From: Diphasiastrum complanatum
Lineage: Eukaryota; Streptophyta; Lycopodiopsida; Lycopodiales; Lycopodiaceae
NCBI GenBank assembly: GCA_029204225.1
Contig: CM055109.1
Coordinates: 25,544,723 to 25,608,722, forward strand
Direction of reading: 5' to 3'
DNA length: 64,000 nt
Part shown: positions 1-13,985 of the stretch, one piece after another
Layout: every line of letters starts with the position of its first letter
Position numbering within the stretch: position 1 is the first letter of the stretch
Translations under genes and position numbers: made by a program
Notes under the pieces: model-generated
Database searches by the model: none
The model's input: the letters and a program-made list of their open reading frames with translations, nothing else
Told to the model about the DNA's origin: nothing

Positions 1-478
1 TCTATTATAAAGATGGGTATGCACTATGTACACTCCTTGCGCAAAGCATCCACGAAACTCGGTGCATTGAAGACTGGCAAGGAATGATGCAAATCATGCT
101 TCCCGTTTTTGTACATGGTTGTTTAAGTGATGATGTCTGCACCACTATATTCAAGCTATCATCAATTAAAAGGTATTTGAGGCATTTAAATCATAATAAA
201 ATAGCAATCTAGTAACAAATCTAATGTTTCAATTGCTCAACAGCAAGTAACTGTTTACCACGGAATCCTGCAACACTTTGGAAAACAGGATACAGTTATT
301 TAAAAAATTCACTATGTTTCTGTATGCTGTTTTCATTCATTTTTCTCCATCACTATGAGCCAAATAGACCTGATTTTTTCACCCAAATTTTTACAGTGAC
401 TTAATGCCAGTTTCCTGATCCCAGTGACGTCCTACAAACTTTAAGAAGATGTGCTCAAGGCATATTATTGCATAGGAC
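1..478 (-). CDS. Possible exon pair of an unrecognised gene running off the left edge
   Basis: Two open blocks on the minus strand could be joined exons. The first runs from 478 down to 395: it follows a pyrimidine-rich tract ending in AG (480-479) and ends before a GT (394-393). It reads as a plausible peptide containing CLEHIFLKF and GRHWDQETG. The second starts at 73, after AG at 75-74, keeps the phase, and stays open to base 1 (it contains QCTEFRGCF and GVYIVHTH). The protein is not recognised. The splice-site match and phase agreement are seen; the gene itself is inferred. A second reading of the 73-24 block ends in a stop at 26-24, so chance cannot be excluded. Confidence 0.2.
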
Positions 479-696
479 CTACATAGAGTGATTGAAAGGA
501 TATGTGGTATGGTCTTAACTGCTACCAATCAAGCTAAAACATTGCAGAAAGGTTGCTTCTGAAGAGCTTCTCACATAATCAACAGAAAATCTTCAACCTT
601 GAAAGAAACAGAGAATAATTTACTGCTCCTAAGATGAATCTGATAGCAGAGGAAACTTTGATGGCAGGGCATGCATTTGCAAATGGATCTAGCTAG

Positions 697-903
697 TGTT
701 GTGGAGAATTTGATGAGAAGGATGATGAAATTGTGAGATTGACTTTGAAGGTCAAGCTTGATGATAGCTCACATTTTCAACGTTACGTAACTCATCTTCA
801 ATTCAACCTCAGCTTGGAGCCAACGTGGAAGCAGCCCAAAGATTCTCCAGAGAAGCTCATCTCTCTTATAAAGGAGCAAGTTAGACTCTTGGCCTGTTTC
901 TAG
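697..903 (+). other. Open, coding-like stretch, unrecognised
   Basis: This frame opens just after a TAG at 694-696 and stays open for 68 codons to a TAG at 901-903. It has no suitable internal ATG. The composition looks protein-like: acidic start, then LTLKVKLDD, LSLEPTWKQPKDSPEK and LISLIKEQVRLL. It could be the last exon of a gene or a retroelement relic. I recognise no family. Confidence 0.2.
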
Positions 904-1767
904 TCCACCAACCAATAAAGTGTAGTGACTACTATTTGCCACCTTGTCTCGGTGATCAGAAACTCTCTGTCATGCCTATAACTACCCCTTTAACAGGGAC
1001 TGCATATGCCTAAACTTGAAGGCTAGACCTCTTCCTGGGTGGGCTCACCACCAGGTGCAGTTGACCACACAATGGTTACCAATTAACGTCCTATTTGACA
1101 GTCAGATCACCCTTTGAAACCTGATCCTTCGCCCCTCATCTTTTTTATCCTCCCTCATCTTGGAAATTTGACATCAACGAATGTGTCAAAACTTGCATCT
1201 ATTTGTGTCAAACGGGCCTTTAATCACCACCAAACCTCAGGGGTAACTAGAGTATAAGTGATAAAGAAGTTGATTCTGGGGCAAACTTGGCTTCAAGCTT
1301 GTGACTACCCGAGCTGCAATGCAAGTCCAAGGCCTAATTGCCTCTTAAATAGGGCCAAAAACTCAGCAAAGTGTTGATTAAAAGGCAGACTTAAAAATTA
1401 CCCTTCTGTTGCATAATTGATTTGAGCCTTTTCAAAACACAAGTGATTGTATAAGAAGCCTCACATAAAACTTCAAACCTGCAAACTGAGGAAAAGTTGT
1501 ACTCACTAACGGCCACTTGTTTTGTACGTTTCCAAAAAAATGTAAAGGATAGTTGCCACATTTTCTGCCCATATTTCAGATTGCTTAAAAAGCAGAATGG
1601 GCGACCCACTGTTTTCAAGGGTGATTATGTTTCGTGGATGCCAATTCTGCTTCATAATGGTCCTCTGAAAAAAGCTCAATTTGAAAACGTTGATTATGTT
1701 TTTCAAATGAAGATTCTACTCCATAATGTTCATATGAAAAAGCAGCCACTATCCTTTAAGAAATGGG
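904..1767. other. No gene seen; degenerate direct repeat
   Basis: No convincing coding frame. Two imperfect copies of a roughly 69-bp unit lie at about 1623-1691 and 1692-1745. Both begin with GATTATGTTT and share a CATAATG core and a TGAAAAA stretch. Confidence 0.4.
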
Positions 1768-1867
1768 ATGAGCTGGGCAGATGACATTTTGCCCAGTAAA
1801 AAATCATAATCTCGGCCCTCCAGGCCTCATGACTCTTTACCGACAGAATGTCATCTGCCCAGCTCAT
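1768..1867. repeat. 100-nt foldback with a perfect 21-bp terminal stem
   Basis: Bases 1768-1788 (starting ATGAGCTGGGCAG) are the exact reverse complement of 1847-1867. The stem continues inward with mismatches (1789-1807 against 1828-1846, with GTAAA and ATCAT/GTCAT paired) to a loop of about 20 nt. The shape resembles a plant miRNA precursor or a small foldback transposon. No expression evidence is available. Confidence 0.6.
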
Positions 1868-2178
1868 TCGATAATACATTATACACCTGCCTTTCAAAAC
1901 AACAAAGAAGTAAAGGAAAGATGCATTCAAGAGTGAGAAAGAGAAGATGCTTGCGTTTGAAACCAGGAAACTAATGTCCACTTTACAAAACTTCTCACTA
2001 TCTGGTACCTATTACCTACTAACAACTTGCCATGGGCAAAAAGCCTATGCAACGGGAAAAGGACCAAGAAGGCAGACCTTCACTAACACGAAAACAATTT
2101 TTACTTCTTTTTTTGCCATTAAGTTTTTCTTACACTCACATTCTGGGCAAAAGTTCGGTGTAAAAATGGACAAAAATC

Positions 2179-2225
2179 TTTACATGCACCTTCTGGCGCC
2201 CTGAGTTGTAGAAGGTGCAAGTAAA
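2179..2225. repeat. Inverted repeat, 15 of 16 bp paired
   Basis: TTTACATGCACCTTCT at 2179-2194 pairs with 2210-2225 at 15 of 16 positions, around a loop of about 15 nt. It shares the TTTACATGCA motif with the palindrome at 2366-2394. Confidence 0.6.
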
Positions 2226-2365
2226 AAAAATTAGGACAAAAGAGTTGCATGCATTTCCATTGTAAAAAAGAAAAAAGTGATTTTACAGTTTATTGCTTTT
2301 TCATGAAGACGTACGAGGTGCCTCACAAAAACTTAATTTTTGCGCCTCCCATTTTTTTTTCAAAA

Positions 2366-2394
2366 TTTTTACATGCAAAAGGTGCATGTAAAAA
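2366..2394. repeat. Perfect 12-bp inverted repeat with 5-nt loop
   Basis: TTTTTACATGCA (2366-2377) is the exact reverse complement of 2383-2394. The motif is the same as in the inverted repeat about 190 bp upstream, so the two probably come from one foldback family. Confidence 0.65.
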
Positions 2395-2497
2395 GAAAGG
2401 ACATGACCTTGTGTGTGGAAGCTGCATACAAAAGAAATTGTTACGGCAAAAATTAAAAAGTAAAAAAAGTTTTCACACCGCGAAAAGTCACCTCCTC

Positions 2498-2574
2498 GGC
2501 CATTCCGCCATGGGAAGGGCCTTCCGCCTTGGGCTACCGCCCTTGGCGGAAGGGCCTTCCCTGGTGGAATGGCC
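2498..2574. repeat. GC-rich, near-perfect 77-bp palindrome
   Basis: The left arm 2498-2528 (GGCCATTCCGCCATGGGAAG...) and right arm 2545-2574 match as reverse complements apart from a few changes. The centre GGGCTACCGCCC extends the pairing. It is a GC-rich island in AT-rich surroundings, and open frames over it on either strand are side effects of its composition. Confidence 0.6.
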
Positions 2575-2648
2575 TCGGAATGGTCAACTCCCCCAGAAAA
2601 CAGTTCTTTTGTGTAAATTTTTCTGACACGCACCTTCTGTCGAAGGTT

Positions 2649-2704
2649 CGTGAAGAAAAGGTAAGAAAAACTTCCGTGCGTGAAAAAAAGGTAAGAAAAA
2701 CTTC
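2649..2704 (+). repeat. Short tandem duplication of about 30 bp
   Basis: Two adjacent copies of a unit ending AAGGTAAGAAAAACTTCC, directly after the GC-rich palindrome. Confidence 0.5.
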
Positions 2705-2759
2705 CTTGCACCTTCCATTTCCTTTGTAGAAAAGGGAAAACTGATTTTAAGAGCAAAAA

Positions 2760-3860
2760 GGATCTTTGTAAGGAAACAACCGCAACCTGTAGCAACTCAT
2801 TTTTGGAGTAAAGGCACATGATACATCACTCGCTAACCGGGGCAAACAACAAACTCTGACTGGCTAACAATCTGCTGAAGCCCCGATGCGTATATGATAG
2901 TGATTATCTACTTTTTCCTGCATTTGCAACGGAATACATAATAGTATATACAATGTTCATATTATTACTTTACATACTCGGCTTCACAAATGGATAGATT
3001 TCACCCAGCTTAAAAAACACATAGGAAGCAGAGTTGTTCTCACCTAAAAATCTAAAGTTCTTATAACTGACGAAGTCAAAACGAAGGACGATATGTTCGT
3101 GTTCTTCGCGACGTCTTTTAAAACTAACATTCTCGCTCAAAGAGAAAGGATTAAAAATACAAAATGATGACGCAGTACAAACTGAAGCATGTCGATGGAA
3201 ACATGATGATGCTGAAAGAATAAAAACATTTTGAAGAGGAAGGACAGACTGCATCGGCTCACAAACTTAGCATTGTCTCACATAAGTTGGAATAGACGGC
3301 CCAGCTTTCACTAAGACGAGGTTGACTCGCAGCATGTGGCAGAGTGAACAAGCAAAACTATTTCATTTCAGGACCAACTGAAGACAGGCTTCTGCAAATA
3401 TATATACAGGAGACCAAAAGAAAGCTTTCGGCCAGGAACCACCGCTAACTACGGTGACAACGTTTATTTGCAGGAATGAAGAAAGCTTGTCCGTAAACGT
3501 AGGAGGCATCACAATGAAGATATGTTCAAGATTGGTAAGTACAGCAGACTGTTTTCCAGGCAAATAACAAAGCCATCATTTCTAGACCGTAACCATTACA
3601 AAGGACAACATTGTATCATTACCAACACCAAGAGATTCTGCAGGTCAGCAACTCTCGTCTACCGACGCTCCTTTTCCTGCAAAGGCATACCTACATACAA
3701 GCAGCCAGCATCAATTCCTTCCATATCTCACAACAATTTACCGAAAGAAACGAAAGCATTTCAATGCAGGGACGAGAAATCAAGTCCATGCAAAAACTGA
3801 ACAAACAAACAACAACCCGAAGCCAAACTACAGCGTAAAACTTCAGATCATTTCAGCGCA
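2760..3860. other. No gene seen
   Basis: AT-rich sequence with only short open frames. None has a recognisable motif. Confidence 0.3.
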
Positions 3861-3863
3861 TCA

Positions 3864-3975
3864 CAGAAAATCCTCATATCTATCAAAGAAAGTCCTCATA
3901 TCTGTCAAAGAAATCCTCATATCTATCAAAGAAAATCCTCATATCTATCACAGAAAATCTTCATATCTATCACAC
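3864..3975 (+). repeat. Tandem repeat, about 21-22 bp, five copies
   Basis: Five units built on TCCTCATATCTATCAAAGAAA. They vary slightly: TCTGTC in one copy, CACAG in place of CAAAG in the last two. Confidence 0.8.
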
Positions 3976-4386
3976 AGCGCACCTGAAAAACAAGATCAAA
4001 TGCTCATTATTGAGGTATTCTTGAGAATCTTACGATAAAATAGACGAAATATATTCCTTCCTGAGCAGTAATCGATCGTCGACGAGGAGAAATAGTAATC
4101 GGAGACGAAAGACCTGTTATCGAAGGCCAGCGTTTACCTGCTGCTCCAAAAGAAAGAACCAAAAAAAAAAAAAAATACGAGAAGAAAAAGCTTCCGTTTA
4201 ACTCTTTGTATTTTGTCGTCTGCCCCAAAATACTTGACTTTATTATTCACATAAGAAGAGGCCTCAAAGATACATATGGGAGTTTTTTCTTTTTTTTGTG
4301 AATAATAAGTGCATGGAATCAGCTGCCCCCTAGTAGGGGCGGTGGGCCGAGTCGACTCGGTTTTACTGTCAAGAACTTGACAATGA

Positions 4387-4641
4387 GGTCGGTAGGGCGA
4401 GCTGGGTTCCTAGTGCGGAACTCGAGAGCATTTTAAGAAAATTTGTTTTTCTTAGAAGTGCCATGTCGATAGATTTTAAAAAAGAATTGTTTTACTTAGA
4501 AGTGCCATGTCGATGGTCGGTAGGGCGAGCTGGGTTCCTAGTGTGGAACTCGAGAGCATTTTAAGAAAATTTGTTTTTCTTAGAAGTGCCATGTCGATAA
4601 CATTTTTTTTAAAAAAATTGTGTTTCTTGGAAGTGCCCTGT
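4387..4641 (+). repeat. 128-bp tandem duplication with a nested sub-repeat
   Basis: Two copies start at 4387 and 4515 with GGTCGGTAGGGCGAGCTGGG. Each copy holds two versions of TTAGAAGTGCCATGTCGAT about 60 bp apart, so an internal duplication came before the larger one. The second copy is more decayed at its end. Confidence 0.8.
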
Positions 4642-7631
<2,990 letters not shown>

Positions 7632-8412
7632 TCATTGGTTCAATTCGTCATTCCACTCATTAGGCGGACTAGGTTGACCTCTCTTTTTCTTCTTATTAAC
7701 TCTGACTTTAGTCACATTACTCGAAGGTGCCATAACTTTTGCATAATCTTCAATTGACTTATGAAAGAAAACTGTAAAACCGAAAAAAGATTTAACTTCT
7801 CTAACCGTCTTCGGTATCGGCCACTCAAGCATTGTCATGAGCTTACTCTCATCAATCTTCAACCCACTACAAGTGATCTTATGACTGAGGTACAATAACT
7901 CATGCTTAAAGAGCTCACATTTAGATTCTTTAGCATATAGTTTCTCTCATATGAGAATATCTAAGACAGCCTTAAGATGAATCAAATGCTCCTTAAGTGT
8001 CCTACTATAGATGAGAATATCATCTAAGAATACAACAACACGCTTTCCCAGATATGGACGAAAAAGGTCATTCATCATCTATTGGAACGTAATTGGTGCA
8101 TTCGTCAACACAAAAGGAAGCACGAGAAATTCAAATGACCGAATTTCGTCCGAAAACCAGTCTTTTGCACATCACTCGGATGAATCCTAATATGATGATA
8201 TCCAGTTCTAAGATCTATCTTTGTGAGTATTTAGCTCCACCTAATTGATCTACCAGATCATCCATACGAGGCAATGGATATTTATTTTTAATAGTTATCT
8301 TATTCAACCCCTTGTAATCAACACACAAATGGAACCCTCCATCTTTCTTCGCTTTCAGAAGAACGGGAGCATCCCATGGTGACTTACTTGGCTGAATATG
8401 ACCCATCTTCAA
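7632..8412 (-). pseudogene. Gypsy reverse transcriptase fragment
   Basis: The fingers region lies at 8412-8215 and contains [27 protein letters not shown] and [11 protein letters not shown], all typical of gypsy RT. The catalytic box is visible at about 8030-8008 as FLDDIL, the plant gypsy form of YVDD. The connection to RNase H is at 7895-7632 (GLKIDESKLMTMLEWPIPKTV, then VKSFFGF). The part between 8215 and 7895 changes frame. The enzyme would have copied element RNA into DNA; this copy is inactive. It ends before any RNase H catalytic motif. Confidence 0.85.
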
Positions 8413-8430
8413 ATAATATTTGCTATATTT

Positions 8431-8965
8431 TCATCTCCGGCAAATTGAGGCCAACTTTGTTTTAGACTTAGAGTTTGACTTTTCAAAGTTCATTAGTCTA
8501 AATTTCATTTGAATAAACACTTTTTGAAAGTGTGGGAAAGTTAGAAGGCGAGTTTGAGTAGATTCAAATCTGAATGGCCAAGTGGCCAAATAGGGTTTGG
8601 ACCTACTATAAAAGGATGTAACTCATGGAGAGACATATCTTCTCTCTTCTCTATCTCATTTCATGCTTATACATGGTTCTCTTGGGTTCTACTATCCATT
8701 GGTGCACTATACTTGTGATTGCATGCAATTCTATGTGTAGAATTATCTATATTTGTTATTTTTGGATCCACACGTGTGAAATAGAATGGCTTGTTGGTTT
8801 TGTATGGATAGAAACAGTACTTTATCATTTGATTCATGTTTGATCAAGTTATATTAGAGTTTGCATCTCATTTTGTGTGTAGATGCTGATTTTTCTACAC
8901 TAGTGAGATTGGTAGAGTATCTTCTTTTGTAACCCAGGATCTTTTTATGGATTGGATCATAAATG
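8431..8965 (+). mobile_element. Insertion of about 530 bp, possibly a solo LTR
   Basis: This segment separates two parts of the gypsy polyprotein that are normally adjacent: the sequence ending near IELILGSH and the RT start MGHIQPS. It has no coding content but has a TATA box, TATAAAAGG at 8607-8615, as expected of an LTR promoter on the plus strand. The exact ends and any target duplication are unclear. Confidence 0.45.
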
Positions 8966-8967
8966 AT

Positions 8968-9420
8968 CTAAAATCCTTCACAATGACTACCTAGAATTAA
9001 CTCAATATTATGGTCTACCGACCTAGACAATGGTATTCCATGAGGTAATTCTTCTGGAAACACATTTTCAAATTCAAACAATATCTTATTCTTCTCAATT
9101 TGCTCCTGATCTAAGTCTACTGAGTTAAGGATCTTTGACAATTCACGACTACTTAGATGCATTTCAGATAAATCCAAAATTGGCTTAGCAAATAAAGAAT
9201 AAGCTTCATATTGCGAATCAAAAAATTCCATTACATTACCAAATGAATTCATCCAAGGTGGATGTACATATCTCTCTCCAAACAATGTAACTATTTCATT
9301 ACCCTCCTGAAAAGAGAGAATATGCTTCTCAAAATCTATATCAGGATGCTTATTAAATAACCACTCGTATCTTAGAATTACATCCGTACGTGCTAAATCT
9401 AAAACCTGGAAATCTATTAT
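8968..9420 (-). pseudogene. Gypsy protease-to-RT linker fragment
   Basis: Contains VLDLARTDVILRYEWL, DFEKHILSFQEGNE and, near its end, ENVFPEELPHGIPLSRSVDH, the conserved lead-in to gypsy RT. It continues the protease fragment at 10701-10402 across an insertion. Minor frame breaks are present. Confidence 0.8.
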
Positions 9421-10400
9421 GTGAACTAGAAGGGAAGGTCTCCTAGAATTCTAAAGTTCCAATTTTAAGAATTGGCCTTTAAAAACAAGTCAAAAGGAAA
9501 TACAAAGCTTATCAAAGAAGTAGCTCCTAAAACACCTCCATTCAACCATAAAGCATTCAATCATAAGACATGATGAAGGGTCAAGATGGGGACCTCCCCC
9601 ACGAAGGATTCATTTATATTATGCAAGACTAATTGGCCCTTAGCCAATTACATATACAGAGGATAGAATGGTTTAATAGTTTCTTGAAGTCTTTACATCA
9701 TTCGGATTGCAAAAAGTTTAGATCCTAAAGAATCCCATAATCTTAAAAAGGGATTAGAACTTGTTTCCAAACACATGCAAAAGTATGGACATCAAAACAA
9801 GAACATGCACGGTCATTGGACATCAAAATAAAAACATGCAAAAGGTTTTGGACATGGTTTTAGAAGTGGATAAGAGTGTGAGAGATTGTGTGTGTTGGTG
9901 ATTCCAAAAGTTTTCCAATCCAAGTTTGGCATAACCTCCTTATGTCATAGCTCCAAGTTTCCTTCTCCAAGCACCTACACACAAAAAAAACAAAAGCAAA
10001 AAGAAAGCTAGAATGAAAAGGTGATTAATGGCAAAGGAGGGGGGTGAGTTCCTCTTCTTATAAGAAGTGGGGAGGCTTGGGGAATTGGATGAGGTGTCAT
10101 ATACAAGTGTGAGAGGTGTGAGGGGGACTCTAGGTGAAGTAAGGGGTAAGTAGAGTGAGGGGTGACATGTATTGGTGTGAGAGAGTTGTCATGGACTTGT
10201 AAATGGAAAATGAGAGAGTGGGAGGGCATATTTTCTTAGGTGTATTATGGCTCTTAGCCATGTGGCAAAGTAGGTAAGTTACAAATTGACATGCATGGAA
10301 GGTAGGTAGCCTAACATTTAATGTTAGCCACTTTCAAGTTGTATTTTCATGGTTACAACATTGGGATTCACCCCAAGTGCATTCATTCTGGGGTAAAAGG
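9421..10400. mobile_element. Insertion of about 1 kb inside the gypsy polyprotein
   Basis: The protease fragment ends near 10402 (WDVKVPRLPV) and the polyprotein resumes at about 9420, so about 980 bp of foreign non-coding DNA lies between. It holds no recognised domain. It may be a solo LTR or a non-coding DNA transposon; I could not find clear terminal repeats. Confidence 0.45.
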
Positions 10401-10401
10401 T

Positions 10402-10701
10402 TTATACTGGGAGCCTTGGAACTTTAACATCCCATGTCTCTAACTCCGCACCTAAAGCTAGATATACTCGATATTTATGGTTACTGGCTTCAGTTTCCAG
10501 GCCGAGTTTCTGCACAAGACCTGAGTTAATGAAATTATGAGTAGATCCATTGTCCACTAAAATACTAACTTCATGTCCCTTAACAGTGCCTTTTAGACGA
10601 AATAATTCATTTGGCAAGAATGAAGCAGTACTAAAAGAACAATCACACTCACAGTTAACCTTATTAATTTCCAACTTGAGATTTTCTTTACCTGGCATCA
10701 A
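10402..10701 (-). pseudogene. Gypsy aspartic protease fragment
   Basis: A retroviral-type protease domain of about 100 residues. It is preceded by MMPGKENLKLEINKV and contains FRLKGTVKGHEVSILVDNG, followed by STHNFI. The family active site is usually D-S/T-G; here it reads D-N-G, which should weaken or abolish activity. This enzyme would cut the gag-pol polyprotein. The fragment stops where the downstream insertion begins. Confidence 0.85.
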
Positions 10702-10739
10702 TGACTTGAGTTGTGCCTTTCTTTTGTTCTGGGTAGAAT

Positions 10740-11467
10740 TTCATAACGTGTTCAGGTTACTTCAATGAAAACACACATTCGTTTTTCTAGTCTTTTTCCG
10801 GGACAAATGTTTCTTTTGTCTAAACTCGGATACAACTTAATCCAGTTCGTCAAAATACTTGAAATTATTCCCACGAACTTTTTTCTTTCCTTTCTTTTGG
10901 TTGGGTCCAGATGGATTAGCCTGTAATTGCTTTCTAGATGCCACCATTGTGGAATCATACGCTTTTGCGACCTGTACGATGTCATCGAAAGTTTGAAGCA
11001 CATTACGCTTGCACTCATTCTGATAATGTGCTAGCAGACCTAGGATAAACTGCCACAATGCCAGTTTTGCATTGAATGAGGGAACCTTGTTCCACAAATC
11101 CATAAAGTCTTGTAGATATGAGTCCAAACTTCGAGTACCCATTTTGTAGTTAACAAATCTTTGGTAGAAGTCCGAGTCATCCACAACCACAAACGACTTT
11201 TTGAACACTTCCATGAACTCTACCCATGTGGTAGGTTTCGGTTGTAGGTCACCACCACGACTAAGCTTTCCCTCAAAAGAACAAAACTATACTCTCAATC
11301 TTTTTACCTTCAGAAATTCTGCGTAGATTAAAATAACCGATCCACTTGGTTAACCAGTCATCTACAACCTTGAGTTTTTTCTCGTTCTTCTTTCCCAAAA
11401 ATGGTTCAGGCTGAAAGTCCAAATTCGGTGCGGATAAGATTTTCACTTGATTCAACAATACTTCCAT
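10740..11467 (-). pseudogene. Gypsy gag fragment
   Basis: The capsid-like region is seen in two pieces, 11467-11273 (QVKILSAPNLDFQPEPF, WLTKWIGYF) and 11214-10837 (SFVVVDDSDFYQRFVNYKMG, LDSYLQDFMDLWNKVP, FILGLLAHYQNE). This matches the gag of plant gypsy elements, which packages element RNA. A basic tail (NQKKGKKKVRG) follows, then a decayed zinc knuckle with a CFH start but stops inside it, near 10780-10740. Confidence 0.8.
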
Positions 11468-11588
11468 CTGTTGATCCCTGAAAGTGTTCTTGTTGTTTAT
11501 TTCATTAAGCGTCTAGCTTTATGATTGGCAAACCTGCAAATAGGTAGGCAGCTCAAGCAAATGGTTGCTTTAGCTCCAGATTGTGAAC

Positions 11589-11978
11589 CTTGATATACCT
11601 TATGTCGTGCGAACAGACGCAAGTGATTCCATGATAGGAGTAGTTCTTCTACAAGATGATAGGCCGATAGTGTTTGAAAGCAAGAAACTCACAAGGCCTC
11701 AGTTGCATTATACAATTCAAGAGAAGGATTTGTTTGTTGTGATACATGCACTTAAAACCTAGAGGCATTACCTTTATGGTAGTCAGTTTATAGTGTATAC
11801 ATATCACCAATCTCTTAAGCACTTTTGTAATCGGAACGATTTGAGGGGTCATAAAGCTCGTTGGGCTGAGCTTATGCAAGAGTTTGATCATGAGATCCGA
11901 TATATCAAGGGTAGCTCTAACCAAGTTGCGGATGCACTTAGTAGAATTGGTGGATTGAATGAACTTTCATTCACCTAG
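11589..11978 (+). pseudogene. Gypsy RNase H fragment
   Basis: Starts with YVVRTDASDSMIGVVLLQ (the DASD catalytic region), then FESKKLTRPQLHYTIQEKDL, and ends with HEIRYIKGSSNQVADALSR, the normal C-terminal end of gypsy RNase H. One in-frame stop lies near 11760. It is on the opposite strand to the gypsy copy next to it, so the two are separate insertions. Confidence 0.85.
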
Positions 11979-12119
11979 ATTTCCACTGATCTATATCTTT
12001 CACTGAGATGGAGGTGTGAATCAGATTCTCATTTTGGTCCCATCTGGAAGATGGTGGAGACAAGAAAAAATGAGAATGGAATAGAGATCTACTCACAGGG
12101 GTCTCAGATTCCTAGGAAA

Positions 12120-12300
12120 GATAAGAAGATAGTGGAACAATTCTCTATCCGAGGTGGTTTATTATTTTGAAATGGGAAAGTTTGTGAAATAGTGGATGAT
12201 GAAATAAAGAAGAGGATTATTTATGAGTGTCACGACTTTCATTGTGCAGGTCATCTGGGTATACACAAGACTCTGATTGGTATGATCAGTTAGAGTGCTT
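12120..12300 (+). pseudogene. Gypsy integrase zinc-binding (H2C2) fragment
   Basis: Continues from the RNase H fragment. KIVEQFSIRGGLL and YECHDFHCAGHLGIHKTL resemble the N-terminal HHCC zinc domain of gypsy integrase. It contains a stop near 12170. The integrase catalytic core is missing. Confidence 0.65.
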
Positions 12301-12394
12301 CCATGTAGATTCAGTGCATGGGCAGGTGGGGTTGGCTATATCTCTATATATACCCTCACCAATGTCTATGAGGGTCATTGAAGAGTTTGTGGTC

Positions 12395-12577
12395 ATTATG
12401 CTATCAGACTGTGAAGCGCTCTTACTGTGGTTTGCCTCTTGTGGATTGCTCAGAGGCTAGACCGATATTGGATCTAGGTTTGGTTGGGACGGTTTTGGCT
12501 ACTTCAATCCTCCCTTGGTATTCTAGGAGGCTCTATCTCGGTTGGGAGTCCTGGGGGACGTTTTATTGGTATTAGAA
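12395..12577 (+). mobile_element. LTR 3' end with a degenerate primer-binding site
   Basis: The sequence GATCTAGGTTTGGTTGGGAC and the following text resemble the LTR at 50369-50836. It ends beside TTGGTATTAGAAC (about 12566-12577), a decayed form of the initiator-Met primer site. Confidence 0.55.
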
Positions 12578-12599
12578 CAGACAATTAAGTCATTGGAGT

Positions 12600-13737
<1,138 letters not shown>

Positions 13738-13741
13738 GAAT

Positions 13742-13985
13742 GGTACTCTACTCTACTGTACTCTTTATGCTTGGTATGGTAGACCTTGCAAAGTATATGA
13801 CCCTTCAAAAAGGTTTTTGGTGGAAAAATTTAAACATCCAACTAATTTATGACCTTTTCAAGGGTCAAGATCACCTGCCTCTCATCCTACGGCTACAAAT
13901 GGCCACCCTACTTTCAATGAGATACAGTTGGAGCTTTGTGAATTTTGCAGACAAGATGCTCCTTACCCTTGAGCTCGTATCCCTC
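13742..13985 (+). pseudogene. Coding-like stretch broken by two TGA codons, unrecognised
   Basis: One frame gives LYAWYGRPCKVYDPSKRFLV, then a TGA after HPTNL. It continues with FQGSRSPASHPTATNGHP, FNEIQLELCEFCRQDAPYP and a second TGA. The composition and paired cysteines (CEFC) look like real protein. No family is recognised. It adjoins the (TC)n tract and the end of a copia fragment on the other strand. Confidence 0.3.

Larger units (their letters stand above)
7632..11515 (-). mobile_element. Ty3/gypsy retrotransposon, decayed, twice interrupted
   Basis: Read on the minus strand, the order is gag (11467-10740), protease (10701-10402), an insertion, a protease-to-RT linker (9420-8968), a second insertion, then reverse transcriptase (8412-7632). 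This is the standard gypsy gag-pol order up to RT. RNase H, integrase and both LTRs are not found in place. Several frameshifts and stops break the reading frame, so it is a dead copy. A plus-strand gypsy remnant abuts its 5' end near 11.5 kb. Confidence 0.85.

Noticed and set aside
2301-2819. 172-codon minus-strand frame over the GC-rich palindrome
   Set aside because: It crosses several inverted repeats and A/T runs, has no motif, and a frame also exists on the other strand; the composition explains it.
3864-3975. CRISPR-like array
   Set aside because: The units are adjacent tandem copies without unique spacers, and the sequence is from a plant nuclear genome.
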